The notes beneath the pieces are model-generated. The model saw nothing but the letters and a program-made list of their open reading frames with translations. It was not told the DNA's origin and did not search any database. Below are positions 34,979 through 45,897 of a stretch of DNA of 64,000 bases, piece after piece. This DNA is from Dolomedes plantarius (lineage: Eukaryota > Arthropoda > Arachnida > Araneae > Dolomedidae). Both the position numbers and the translations under genes were made by a program. Location: NCBI GenBank assembly GCA_907164885.2, contig OU015493.1:116595193-116659192 (forward strand), written 5' to 3'. The first letter of the stretch is position 1. Every line of letters starts with the position of its first letter.

Positions 34979-35234
34979 TAGTTGACAACCCCACAAATTT
35001 TAGCGTATTTATGAGACTTTTGTCTCTAATTTTTCCTCACCTTCTTTAAAATAGAATTGAGAGTGAAATATTATTTGAAATAATAGTTTAATAATATTAA
35101 ACTACAGTGTTCTATAAACCTGTTATGAAAAATCTAAATTTTTCATACGCGGTCCGCATAAACTTTGCGTAAACTTTAATCAATCATGATTTAAAAAAAA
35201 CTCAAATTATGAAGGAGATTCAAACCTTCTAACC

Positions 35235-35820
35235 CATAGATTCCCATCCATTTTATTTCTGTGGCACCCTCGGGAATAAGATTAGAAAATTGGGGCACCC
35301 TTGAAAGAATTTAAGTACTTTCAATTTTTTTTAAATATAAAATTAAAGTGGAATATATATCAGGAACGTGTTGCATTTAAGTTCAAATAAATATTTACTC
35401 CATAGTTGATTTTATTCATTTATTGAAAGATTTAAGTAACAAACACAAGAATAGGATATATTAAGAGTTCTAAACATAGCCGTGGGATTGAGTATAGTAT
35501 TATGCTAGAGGGCTGCAATGGAGATCGCTAAAAGGAATTTTGTTTTATTAATGTGAGACTTGCGATGGATGCTTAGAGCACAAATGTTTGATAACAAGTT
35601 GTGGACGTGAGGGTCGCTAATTCATCCTCAGAAACGAGTACATCGATTTGCGTCACAGTTTGTCGGGCGTGAGAGTTATTCATTCAACTTAATATTTATT
35701 TTAATTGAACCCTATTAATATTTTTGTTGTTGTTTTCGACCCCCTAAAATAATCTCGTGACACCCGTGGTCGATCTCATGGCACCCTAAGGTGTCGTGGC
35801 ACACCAGTTGGGAATCACTG
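35235..35820. mobile_element. hAT-like element, uninterrupted copy
   Basis: 586 bp with near-perfect 8-bp flanks TTCTAACC (35227-35234) and CTCTAACC (35821-35828). The right end GGTTGGGAATCACTG-like (AGTTGGGAATCACTG) pairs with a decayed left end, CATAGATTCCCATCC. It is the same family as 23546-24809 in the opposite orientation. No coding capacity. Confidence 0.8.
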
Positions 35821-35828
35821 CTCTAACC

Positions 35829-36136
35829 GTTTATTTATTTATTTATGTATTTTTCTCATTTGTTCATCAAGCTTTTCGTATCCAAACTCACTTTTCTTCA
35901 AATGTTTATAATGATAATAACTGAACCAAAACTTTAATAAGATGATATAATTTAAGTGTAAGTGGAAAATTTTTCCATGGAAATAACTTTTCTGCGGAAG
36001 AAAAACTGAAAAAAAAACATGAAAATAAAGTCACTGAAAGTATGAAAGTCACTAAAGTGATAAAAATGTTTAATATATCACTCTTTTAATAATCAGCAAA
36101 GACTAATTCGTGTTTCACGTGTTTTATTTTATTGAA
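35829..36136. other. Intergenic spacer
   Basis: AT-rich; nothing recognised. Confidence 0.45.
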
Positions 36137-36699
36137 AACTAGCTGAATACCCGCGCTTCGCGACGGAATACATTACTACCTTCAATTATGTAATTTGGTT
36201 AATTTAATTTAAATTAATTTTAGAAGTAGAGAGTCGTCATTTCTCAGAGGACTTCACTCCATAGTTGAACGACATTAAATAATGAGTTTAAGATTTTTTT
36301 ATTATTTTAGGGGATTTACGCCCTTAGAGAAAATAAAAAGCAAGCCAGAATACGAAAATTTTAGGGTTTTTGATGCATTTCCTGTGGGTTGAAAAGAAAA
36401 TGCATCATTAGACTATTTTAACGTCTTTACACAGCACTGACTCCAAACCGAGTTGAAAATCCTGTTAGTGGGTTATGCAATTTTCTCTTTTCCTCACTCA
36501 ACCCTAGAGGAAATTTCTTCGAAAGGGTGTTGAAAGTGCTTGCAGTATCCACTTTGGCTCACCCATCTTCTGATCTTAGGGCCTTATGGTTCCAGAAATA
36601 CAATGTGTGTGTGTGTGATTTTTTTTGGGGGGGAGGCGATTAAGTCCCTATTAACCCCGTTAAAATTCGAATTTTAAAAAAAGATTTCTTAGCGAGAAC

Positions 36700-36885
36700 C
36701 TAGGACCTAAGAGTAGTCCGGTGGCTTAATGAAATTAACGTTACCTGGCGGATAAAAGCACAAATTTGGTATGAAGGTACCTTAGGGTATATTAATAAAT
36801 GTTAGCCTAGGAGCCCGCTGGGATTTCTAAAAATTTTCATGTACGGCACTAGAATCCAAAATGGCCGACAAATACTACAAAATAT
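36700..36885. repeat. Inverted arm, left
   Basis: GGCGGATAAAAGCACAAATT, GAAGGTACCTTAGGGTAT, GTTAGCCTAGGAGCCC and ATCCAAAATGGCCGAC all recur in complement at 39115-39213 and 42035-42125, i.e. in the right arm now split by the LTR element. Confidence 0.8.
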
Positions 36886-37127
36886 CACTTTTAACACAAT
36901 CTATTTTACTGTTAATTTTCAATTACAGCTTTTAGCCAACTAAGTACACTACAAATCTAACTTAGGGTAGTCTACATATTAAATAAAATACAATAAAATA
37001 TATCCATATCATTTATTATAGTAATTTATAAGTACAAATATAATGCTAAGAAGTGTTCCCAAAACAAAAACAAAAATATTTTTAGCTATTAATGCAATGG
37101 AATTCAGTATGCAACAGTTATAAAAAA

Positions 37128-38943
37128 TTACACTTGCAAATTACACTTGCAAAGTGGTGAGCAGTCCAGATTGGCTTTCCCACATTTGCAGTTGATGCAG
37201 TCTCCTTTGCAGGAGCATTTAATCAATTCCCTGCATAATCGGGAAACCTCTGGAATTGCCATCCAAACCGGTACCCATGACTCTGAAACCTTACTCCAGG
37301 CAAAATCCTGCGGAGAAGGAATCACTTGCTGTGTTTGTGTGCTGGTCGTCCAAATTCCTGCTTGATAAACTGCTCTTCGGATATGTTGTAGAAGAGCATC
37401 CTCAGTCGGTAGAAGTTTGTCCATTGCTCGATTCTTCTGACAGAAAAGCTCCTTTCTTATCTGGTTGATACTTCTGAGAGAAGTGGTTTTATCTTATAGA
37501 ACAACAATCAGTCGTATGGAATAAGGACAATGATGTAGTTGGATTTGGTTGTGGTCTATATTGTCAAGGGCACCAACAGTAAACAACCCTTTAAGGAGAC
37601 AAGCAGGGGACACCCCTCCATTGTTTTCAAAGCGTTCATAGGAAGAAGTGCCTATCCAGTCTTCAATCTCTAGAGTTCTGTCATATGGCATACAAATGCC
37701 TATGTGACATAACTTCTGGATGAGTTTCTTACTTCTGATAGCTGCAGGAACACTGATGCCGACATAGATCGGGAAGAGTAGCTCACGTTCCTTTTTGTAT
37801 CATGTCTTCAGAGTAGTATGAGACATTTTTTCTTTGAGTTGTAAACGTTGCACTAGCCAATGGTTAATTATGCCTGAGAGTCACGTTTGTCTTGATCTTG
37901 CAAGTTTGAACCATTTAACATCATAGAAACAAGCGACTTAAGACTTGCAGGCAGTGAGTTTTCTTGGCATTGTGCTGGGAAGCAGCCACTAAATTTGAAA
38001 CCTTGGTGACTCATGATATCTTTTTTCTGACTATTGCTGCTGCTTTGGCCAGGATAACAACATCTTCTGAGAAGTTTCGAATCTTCGAATCTTCAGAGTT
38101 TCCCTCAACATATTTATCATACCCTCATTGAATATGATTACAGCGTGTCTCCCATCAAACTGCTCTTGGGCTTCTGGGAAATGCTCTAGCAATTGATTCT
38201 TCAATCTTGTCTTGTTGATTTGTTTCTTGATGCCCAGTTCCCCAAGACGATTTATATACATAGCGTGCATCTCAAATACTTTTAAAAGGAGAATACCAGA
38301 CTTCATTGATGTACTAATGTAACTGGTAAGTTCTACGAATGACGGACACTCATTCATTTTCTCATCTGTGTTTTCTTCATTTAGGCTTGCCATACGAGTG
38401 AGGCTTCTGGGGCGATTTCTAAACTGGAACAAACATACAAAATGGTATTGTCTCCATTTCTATAAGATCTCCCCCATTTATTCGTGTCATGAGATGTCTG
38501 TCACAGAGCTGTGTGATCGTTGATCGAATATTGCTGTCGGTATCAAAGGTTGAAACTTCATGGAGTGGACCTTCATCTTTGCCCTTTTCGCAAAACAAGC
38601 AACATTGTATCTCCAATGCTACGCGTTTACTAGGACGTTTCTTTTGATCAACAACAGTTTGTTTTCTCTTGATTGCCTTTGCCACCTTCGAATTATTAAA
38701 CTTCAGAGGGTAAGATTTGTGCCATGAAGCGGAATGAGAAGCAAAGTTTGTAGCAGTTTCATTAATTCCGAGAGACAGTTCAACTGGGAGAGCATCAATG
38801 CTGTGGAACTGTTCTACATTCTTCAGGAATGTTGTGTAGGCATCTGATTTTTCACCACTTGCCCTTGGGGTCAGTAAAAGACATTTAAAGCTTTCACCAG
38901 TGTCATGCTGGCAAATCACGCATTTATCCCAGTTCATATCCAT
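37128..38943 (-). pseudogene. CXC-tailed protein of a widespread repeat family
   Basis: Minus-strand fragments in order. (a) 38943-38419: NWDKCVICQHDTGESFKC at the N terminus, then AKAIKRKQTVVDQKKRPSKR and a second Cys pair, CCLFCEKGKDEGPLHE. (b) 38432-38031: SLTRMASLNEENTDEKMNEC and LLEHFPEAQEQFDGR. (c) 37691-37494: ERFENNGGVSPACLLKGLFT and VGALDNIDHN. (d) 37424-37128: AVYQAGIWTTSTQTQ, CRELIKC, then a Cys cluster CxCx3Cx2CxCx6Cx3CxC near the stop. I recall a long uncharacterised protein with these blocks in cnidarian, fish and arachnid genomes; its function is unknown to me. Frames are broken between the blocks. Inverted arms on both sides suggest it travels as transposon cargo. Confidence 0.65.
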
Positions 38944-39114
38944 GTTAAATTATTCAGGAAAAAAATGGCAATCTAATTAAAATTTAGTCTGTGAGAAACA
39001 CTACATAAACAGGAACTAAATCCACTATGGTCAACATCTGCAACACAACATTACAAATCCCATTTTTTATAGTTTTTGCAGTAGTGGTGCCTCGAAAAGA
39101 AAGATTCACAATCG

Positions 39115-39213
39115 GTCGTAGTCGGCCATTTTGGATTTTAGTGCTGTACAGGAAAATTTTTAGGAATTCCCGAGGGCTCCTAGGCTAACTTTCATTAGTA
39201 TACTCTAAGGTAC
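39115..39213. repeat. Inverted arm, right (inner part)
   Basis: GGCCATTTTGGATTTTAGTG, GGCTCCTAGGCTAACTTTC and CTCTAAGGTAC mirror the left arm. It continues after the LTR element at 42035. Confidence 0.8.
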
Positions 39214-39715
39214 TGTAGCGTACTGGAAATATGGTCTTATTTTTTCCCGAGACCCCACAAGAGCTTTAAACACAGCTGCGTGTTTTTCAAGGAATGTGTT
39301 GCTCGTTCCCACCAGTTCGGAACACGTGGGGGATTAAAAAACGTTTTTCCCACAGACGCAGCCAATAAAGCTGTCATCCTAACGTTTCTGCAATGTAATA
39401 AAGTTCGGCGTCTACGAAGAAACTGTCACGAATGCTTGCCGACCCCCTCGCTGAGGGAGAGACGCTAGAGAACGCGGCCTGTGCGGATGTGTGTTTTAGG
39501 CTCCGTACGTTGTGAATCTGCACGGGATTTTAATTGAATATGTTGCACTGTTTAAATGTTATTTTTTTTTCTTAATAAATTGTTGAGTTTTTGTTTTAAA
39601 AAATTGGCTTTGCATGTTATTTAGGACTTTGCTTTATTGGTATGGATCAATAGTTGTGAAATTTCTTCAAAATGCCTCAGAAAGAATCGCCTTACCTACT
39701 TACAGTGACGCCACA
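39214..39715 (+). repeat. 5' LTR
   Basis: 502 bp, TGTAGCGTACTGG to GACGCCACA. Contains CTTAATAAATTGTTGAG with a polyadenylation signal. Confidence 0.9.
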
Positions 39716-39731
39716 GCATACCCTTAATTAG

Positions 39732-39749
39732 TGGCAGCGGTGGATTCCG
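39732..39749 (+). promoter_or_regulatory. Probable primer-binding site
   Basis: TGGCAGCGGTGGATTCCG matches the style of a tRNA 3'-end complement beginning TGG. The 16-base gap from the LTR is longer than usual. Confidence 0.5.
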
Positions 39750-40680
39750 TATCTGTTTCTTAATTCCGAAAGCAGAGTTCAGTATGCCAAATTGCGGGTC
39801 ATTTTCTCGGACCCATAGAATGCGCAGATTTTACTACGCCACCATAGCGGGGGAGTGACTGCGCTTCTCCGTGGAAGTTTCAGCGTGAGGTCATCGACCC
39901 AGCGTCGAGGTAGGGGAATTGTGATAGTACCCCGATGCTCCTGTGTTTTTCATAGTGCGGTCAAGAAGAGGGGTGTTTTCAGGGAGTTTTTTTACCCCCG
40001 TGTTTTCGACTGTGCAGTGAAATTGTCTGTGTGTGTTTTTGAGTGTTTCGGCGTCTGATGCAGTTTCGTTTTTGTGTGGATTCGTGTTGCGGTCAAGATT
40101 TTCTGGAAGAGAAAGTGTCAACAGTGTGAGCTGTGTTGTGAGATGACCCTTGCGCTGTTGCCTGCAAAAAAGCTGTAAGCACTGCTTTTAGATACTCAAA
40201 ATTGCATTTTTTATAGGTATTTTTCGGAAATAGTTTTAAGTTTTAAGTTGTGATGAATTGCTTGAAAAATACATATCAGTGCAATTGTTTTGTGGGGGAA
40301 AGTAGTGTATTTTGCAACCGTAGTGTTTATATGTAACGTGTGAATGGCTAAGCTAGCTATGATGCAAGAAGTGGTTGTAATTCTTGTGGAGGGTAAAAAC
40401 TACCCTGGTTGTATTGTTTAAAATGTTTAAAAAAATAGATACAATGGTATTTTTTTTTCTCGATAATTTTTTGAAACAGTTCTTATTGAGTTTTTTTTAT
40501 ATGTGTGGGTAAGCTACCTGTTGCAAACTGTTTGTTTATAAAAAATAGATACAGTGGTATTTTTTTTCTCTCGATCATTTTTTTTAAAGCATGTATTGAG
40601 AGTTTTTGTACGTTAACTAACGTTGTTAGTTAGAAGGAATCCCGGGAGAGCAGAAAAATTTCGGAACTGAAAAAGGGGTA

Positions 40681-41100
40681 ATGGATATGAGAGAAGGAGA
40701 ACATGAGAGTAAAAGGGTGTTAAGTTTAGAAAGGGATTTGGGAGAGGAGATAGCGATAGAGATAGAGATGGCGAATTCAATGGTCGTTTTAAAAGCTGAA
40801 ATTTCGGTTAAGAGATCAGGGTTACCTGCAAGGGCCAAATTATCCAATCCTGAGAGTTCCGGTTTTTCTTTCGGGTTACGGAGTAAACATCTTGCGTCGG
40901 GAGAGGTGATGAGGAAGTGCAAAGAGTTGATTTCGGAGGTAGATCGGTTGGGAGAGAATTTCATAGACTTGAATTTCGTTTCGGGTTGTAAGCCTGGAAT
41001 GAGTTACACTATGCATCCACCTGGGGTTCATATGGGCATCATGATTTTGTATTTTTTAACTATGAATAAATGGATAGCCCAAGTTGAAAATCCAGATTAA
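40681..41100 (+). CDS. Hypothetical ORF inside the LTR element
   Basis: 139 codons starting MDMREGEHESKRVLSLERDL. The charged N-terminal half might be a Gag remnant. The C terminus is uncharged and ends in a hydrophobic stretch, MGIMILYFLTMNKW. No zinc knuckle or enzyme motif. The antisense frame at 40626-40964 is a shadow. I do not recognise it, and it may be a chance frame. Confidence 0.35.
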   Translation: MDMREGEHESKRVLSLERDLGEEIAIEIEMANSMVVLKAEISVKRSGLPARAKLSNPESSGFSFGLRSKHLASGEVMRKCKELISEVDRLGENFIDLNFVSGCKPGMSYTMHPPGVHMGIMILYFLTMNKWIAQVENPD

Positions 41101-41531
41101 ATACACAGGAGGTTGTTTTACCTTATATTGCTTGTATGTGTTATTAAATTGATTTTTTTCATGCAATAGAAAGGTATATGATTGTTGTATTTTGGTATGT
41201 GTATTTAAATGTTTATTAGTATTATTTTTGTTTCTTATCAGTGAATGAATATTGATTTATGGAAATTAAGTGTTTTTATTAAAAATGACATCCCGTACAA
41301 AATAAATGCACTGAACGCGAATTTAATAGGTTATTAAATTTTCAAAATTTTGGTTATGTGCTTTGTTTAATTTTGGTTGCAACTTGAGTGTTAAAGGTGG
41401 TGCTGGCTATGTATTTTTGTTTCAACTCCTCTGTATGCCGGTGCACAAACTGTGCTATTTGTGGTGTAGTTGTGGTCGACGGATAAACTTTATCTTCTGC
41501 GAAGAAAAAGTTTCCTGGAGCGTGGAGGAGC

Positions 41532-42034
41532 TGTAGCGTACTGGAAATATGGTCTTATTTTTTCCCGAGACCCCACAAGAGCTTGAAACACAGCTGCGTG
41601 TTTTTCAAGGAATGTGTTGCTCGTTCCCACCAGTTCGGAACACGTGGGGGATTAAAAAACGTTTTTCCCACAGACGCAGCCAATAAAGCTGTCATCCTAA
41701 CGTTTCTGCAATGTAATAAAGTTCGGCGTCTACGAAGAAACTGTCACGAACGCTTGCCGACCCCCTCGCTGAGGGAGAGACGCTAGAGAACGCGGCCTGT
41801 GCGGATGTGTGTTTTAGGCTCCGTACGTTGTGAATCTGCACGGGATTTTAATTGAATATGTTGCACTGTTTAAATGTTAATTTTTTTTCTTAATAAATTG
41901 TTGAGTTTTTGTTTTAAAAAATTGGCTTTGCATGTTTATTTAGGACTTTGCTTTCTTGGTATGGATCAATAGTTGTGAAATTTCTTCAAAATGCCTCAGA
42001 GAGAATCGCCTTACCTACTTACAGTGTCGCCACA
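41532..42034 (+). repeat. 3' LTR
   Basis: 503 bp, TGTAGCGTACTGG to GTCGCCACA. About seven differences from the 5' LTR, for example GAGCTTGAAACAC against GAGCTTTAAACAC. Confidence 0.9.
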
Positions 42035-42215
42035 GTACCTTCATATCAAATTTGGTGCTTTTATCCGCCAGATAACGGTAATCTTAAAAAACTACTCTGA
42101 GCTACCGGGCTAGAGGAACCACGGCACAAAATTTCATCTTCCTAGGACTTTCGGTTCCGGAGATACAGTGATCAGTCAGTCAGTGGTATTTACCTTTCAT
42201 ATATAGAGATATGAT

Positions 42216-42801
42216 ATTTTGTAGTAAAAATTTGTTATAGAATACTACCTGTAAAAAAATGTTGAGTCACGCTTAACGTATGATTACATGCAATATTCAG
42301 GCAACCGGTGGCTTACTTAGATCTAAGGAGTACACACCGTTGGCCCAACAGCAAATTTTCATTACATTGTTGTGGGAATGGTTACAGCTGGCAGAAGCTT
42401 CGCCTTGGCGATCAAAGGGTTAAGAAAGCAACAGTGATAGGAGAATCAAATGCAGCAATAATTTTTGTATTTCTGTAAAACACCTGCTCAAGAAATTTAT
42501 ATGGTTGTGTTTATTTCGGCAGAAAATTTTTTGTTGCATTAGTTTCTAGTTTTAGGAATTTTGAGAAACAACTGTAATAGGGCAGAAGAGGACGTTCAAG
42601 CTTATATAAATTTTCTGAATTTAATCAGGTTTAGTATATAATTCTAAAGTTTTCAGAATCGAGTATGGACAGTGTCCTGCAGTGTGTGTGTGTGTGTGTG
42701 TGTGTGTTTGTTTTTATCGTTTTTCAACCAGAAACAGCAGGATAGTAATTTAAATCTTTTCCTTAGAGAAAAAATAAACTGAATTAAATTCAGTTTCAAA
42801 G
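42216..42801. other. Spacer with a fragment of the GTTGGCCCAAC repeat
   Basis: 42320-42400 (CACCGTTGGCCCAACAGCAA, GGAATGGTTACAGCTGGCAG) resembles 43500-43615 inside the next element. A (TG)n tract lies at 42679-42707. No gene. Confidence 0.55.
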
Positions 42802-43499
42802 GGTTCATACAGGGCTGGTCCCGTAGGTGTGGCGGCGAGGCAATCGCCTCAGGCACCGAATTCAAATAGATACCATGAGATGTAGCATAAATACGAAATT
42901 GTTAACCAATAAAGGAAAAGTATTAGCAATTTAATCTGATTTATGACGAAAAATGCACAAATATAAGCGAATATTTAGACTAGTTTTCATAAACCACTGA
43001 ATTTTACATCATGAGAAATAAATTTTGAATGCATATTTCCAAACGTTGCTGTAGCTCTCAGAATTCTATTAACACTACCTGTAAGCAGTAGCAGCAGCTT
43101 CAGTTTTTCTAAACTGAAAATTTTAGAGAATTATCTACGAACAACAATAACCCAAAAGAGATTGAATGATCTAGCAATAATTTCTTTAGAAAATACGGTA
43201 TCTAAAACAATTAACTAGAGATGCAATCGAACCATTTGCTACAATAAAGGCTTGAAGAAGGATTTAGTAATTATTTCTATTACACAAGTTATATTCAAAT
43301 TTATTTACTTTTGCTACTTTTTTTTTTAAGTTTTGTAATATTTAAAGTTTTAATGTTTTTTTAACAAATACTTTTTTTAAATACATGCAATATAAAATAC
43401 TTTATAAAAACTTTTTAATTAATACATTTTCCCCAAAATGTATTCAAAAAATAAATTATCTCTGATAATGATAAATTCATTACTTAGATCTAATTAAGG

Positions 43500-43765
43500 C
43501 ACACCGTTGGCCCAACCATCGAGCTGAAATAAGGGAACGTATATTACAGGTCTATGGGCCCAACAGCAAATTTTCATCACATCGTTGGGGAATGGTTACA
43601 GTTGGCAGAAGCTCTAGAAACTAAGATTGGCCAACTGTAAAATGTTTATGTTGGGCCAACAATTATAAAATATTGTTGGCCCAACTGTAAATAAGTGCCG
43701 TTGGGCCAACAAGTATAAAAATGCTGTTGGGCCAACTGCAAATAAGTGTTATTGGACCAACAGAT
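43500..43765. repeat. Cluster of GTTGGGCCAAC palindromes
   Basis: TTGGGCCAAC or its variant TTGGCCCAAC occurs at about 43507, 43650, 43675, 43700 and 43726, with degenerate copies at 43563, 43628 and 43751. From 43650 onward the spacing is 22-28 bp. Each unit can form a short hairpin, and spacers share AATAAGTG. Confidence 0.8.
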
Positions 43766-43789
43766 TTAAAATTTTTGAAGGGACTCGAG

Positions 43790-43935
43790 CACTAGCGCAC
43801 CCAGGATTTAATATTGGAAGGGACCGAGTTGAACGGATAAAAATATTTATAATGCAAATTCAATATTCATAATGCAATTTCTATTTTTTTGGAGGGGGCC
43901 AGGTCCCCTTGGTCCACCCCCTGGGTGCGCCACTG
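43790..43935. mobile_element. Mini-hAT nested in the 42810 hAT
   Basis: 146 bp with the perfect 8-bp duplication GACTCGAG (43782-43789, 43936-43943). Ends CACTAGCGCACCCAGG and CTGGGTGCGCCACTG. The same family lies at 54543-54665. Confidence 0.92.
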
Positions 43936-44024
43936 GACTCGAGTCTCTTCAAAATTTTGAAAAGGCGCCGCTTTTAAAACTTGCCTCAGGCGCCACGATT
44001 GATCGGCCCAACCCTGGGTTCATA

Positions 44025-45889
44025 AACTTCCTGTAGCTGATTGTATAAAATATACGGATTAAAAGCAGTAAGTATATTTACAAATATCGTTTTAAATTCC
44101 TTAATCAATAAAGTGAGGAAATGGTGTAATATCAGGAAATATTTTAACTGCTATCGATCTTAATTTATTAACTGAACATTAAAAAATAACACAAAAGCTA
44201 TGAGCATGCTATGAAGCATGCCGTAGTGATGAAATCACAATTTATTAAAACTAGAATGTTAGTTATAAAAATTTCTGATTCCGAAGTCAATGACTTGCTG
44301 ATAGCAGTATGCGCAGTTAATGATTGCAGTTGTTTTACAAATGACTGATTGAACTCAAAACAAATTGTTACAAATAACTGATTGCACTTATTTACAAATG
44401 ACTGAACTCAAAAGATAGAAGTTAAACATGAGCCACGCACACACTGACGTTAAAGCTATGATAAAGAGTCTACTCGAAGATATAGGTAGAAAGTAAGCTA
44501 TTTAAAATATGCGAAATGTCATGTACATTAAATGTCATTATGTCACAGGAAATACAAGTATGTCAGGAGATCAAATATTTAAAATCAGTGCGGTATGAAA
44601 ATGCTGAATGCAACAGGAAGAATGTGTCGTAAAGTCAGCAATAAAGATTATTGTTGGCATCAAATCTGATGCTCCAGCTGAAGAAGCGGAAAGGAATGAA
44701 TCACCTTTTTATTGAGTGGCGCAGCCAGAATCCCTTTCTGGGTGAAAAGGGAGGGGGGTCATAATTCCGATTAAGGGAATATGTTTTCTAGGGATAGGTG
44801 GGAGTGCTGAATAACACTAGAATCGGTTCCTTTGTTCTCTACTGATTTTTAGGCGTCGAGAAAAGGGAGTTGTAAAGGTCTTCAAAGGCAGTGTAGAAAT
44901 TGTATCGAGGGGGCGCTGCGACGCCAGTAGAGAGGGAGAAGTTGTCGCTTCTCAGTTCGCTCCTCACCCTCGCAAAAAAGGGTCATGTAACCCGTCGTTT
45001 GAATTCCCATGTGGGGAAGCATTTTTATATATTGTTATACATTTTTTATGTTACAATAAAACCAAAAAGTCCAATGATCGTTGTCGTCCATTTGCCGTAG
45101 TTAGTCAAATTCGATAGGCAGAAAATTCAAAATCTGGACCGGAACATAATTATCCGATTACTTAAAACATAACCCCGGCCTAGCCCGAATATATACCGAT
45201 CACCCAACCTCGACCCGCAATGTTCAAGTAAATCAAAAACTGATTTTAGCACTCATCCTTCGATTCTCCATTAAGAATTCATATAACGTATTTATAATTG
45301 CTTTATTATCTGATCTCATATGAGATCAGATAATAAATATTATAAATATTATAAATTATATAACATTGTTGTTCGTATCATTACGAGAATTAGTAAATTT
45401 ATTTGATTTCACACCTTATCAGCCTTATAAAAGACATTCCTTCAAGCTTTTAAGTATCACTAATTAAATATAAATATAGTACTAATTAAAATGCACTAAT
45501 TAAATGCAGTTGCATTTCGACTATTTTAATGATCTTTATTATTCGAGTATTTTATATTTTGTTTCCTTTAAAATCTAAATCTCTTACCGTCAATTGAATT
45601 AGCATTTTATATTCATAAAATTATTATGCTCTTTTAAAATATGAAAAGGGAAATTTTCTCCTTTAGTTCCAGAAACGTCTGCAGCCATCACTCGGCGCTT
45701 TTCTTATGAATATCTCTGTAGACCAGTAAAGTTTTAAAAAATTTTAAAGTCATCCAGACGGAAGGTCTCCATTAAATGATGAATATTAGATCTGCCCTTA
45801 CCCGAATCGATAGAAAATAAAACCAGGCCTGGCGTCAGTTAAATAGGTGTGAGCCTATCCCGGACCCGAGCGGATCTCTACACAGTTGA
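44025..45889. other. Intergenic, no gene recognised
   Basis: TGATTGCA/TTTACAAATGACTGA strings repeat around 44320-44410. A mini-hAT-like left end, GTGGCGCAGCCAGAATCC, lies near 44716 without a clear partner. A GC-richer stretch at 44900-45010 and an AATAAA at 45056 could be an LTR fragment, but no second copy is present. A perfect inverted TCTGATCTCATATGAGATCAGA lies at 45308. Confidence 0.4.
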
Positions 45890-45897
45890 CCCATACC

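Larger units (their letters stand above)
39214..42034 (+). mobile_element. Non-autonomous LTR retrotransposon
   Basis: 2.82 kb with the 4-bp duplication GTAC at 39210-39213 and 42035-42038. The empty site, GAAGGTACCTTAG, survives in the left inverted arm at about 36770, which proves the insertion. The LTRs (39214-39715, 41532-42034) differ at about seven positions, around 98.5% identity. The interior is only 1.8 kb, with no protease, reverse transcriptase or integrase. A tRNA-complement-like string, TGGCAGCGGTGGATTCCG, begins at 39732, 16 bases after the LTR. A purine stretch (GCGTGGAGGAGC) precedes the 3' LTR. Plus orientation is inferred from these. Confidence 0.9.
36137..42215. repeat. Composite dispersed repeat with nested content
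   Basis: The left edge, AACTAGCTGAATACCCGCGC, and right edge, CAGTCAGTCAGTGG then CATATATAGAGAT, match the termini style of 11607-14146 and 48644-49160. Inside are a CXC-tailed ORF group between inverted arms and an LTR element (39214-42034). Without the LTR element the unit is about 3.2 kb. Confidence 0.45.
42810..44016. mobile_element. hAT element with perfect duplication
   Basis: 1207 bp bounded by the perfect 8-bp duplication GGTTCATA (42802-42809, 44017-44024). Ends CAGGGCTGGTCC and GGCCCAACCCTG are inverted, and subterminal GGCAATCGCCTCAGGC mirrors TTGCCTCAGGCGCC. No transposase. It contains the palindromic repeat cluster at 43500-43765 and a second hAT at 43790. Confidence 0.9.

Noticed and set aside
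37147..37468. Plus-strand ORFs of about 70 aa
   Set aside because: They are shadows of the minus-strand CXC-tailed frame.
43630..43765. CRISPR-like array suggested by regularly spaced palindromes
   Set aside because: Spacing is 22-28 bp with related, AT-rich spacers, units vary, and the genome is eukaryotic.
44900..45100. 66-aa ORF and possible solo LTR
   Set aside because: No second copy, no clear TG...CA ends or target duplication, and no protein domain.
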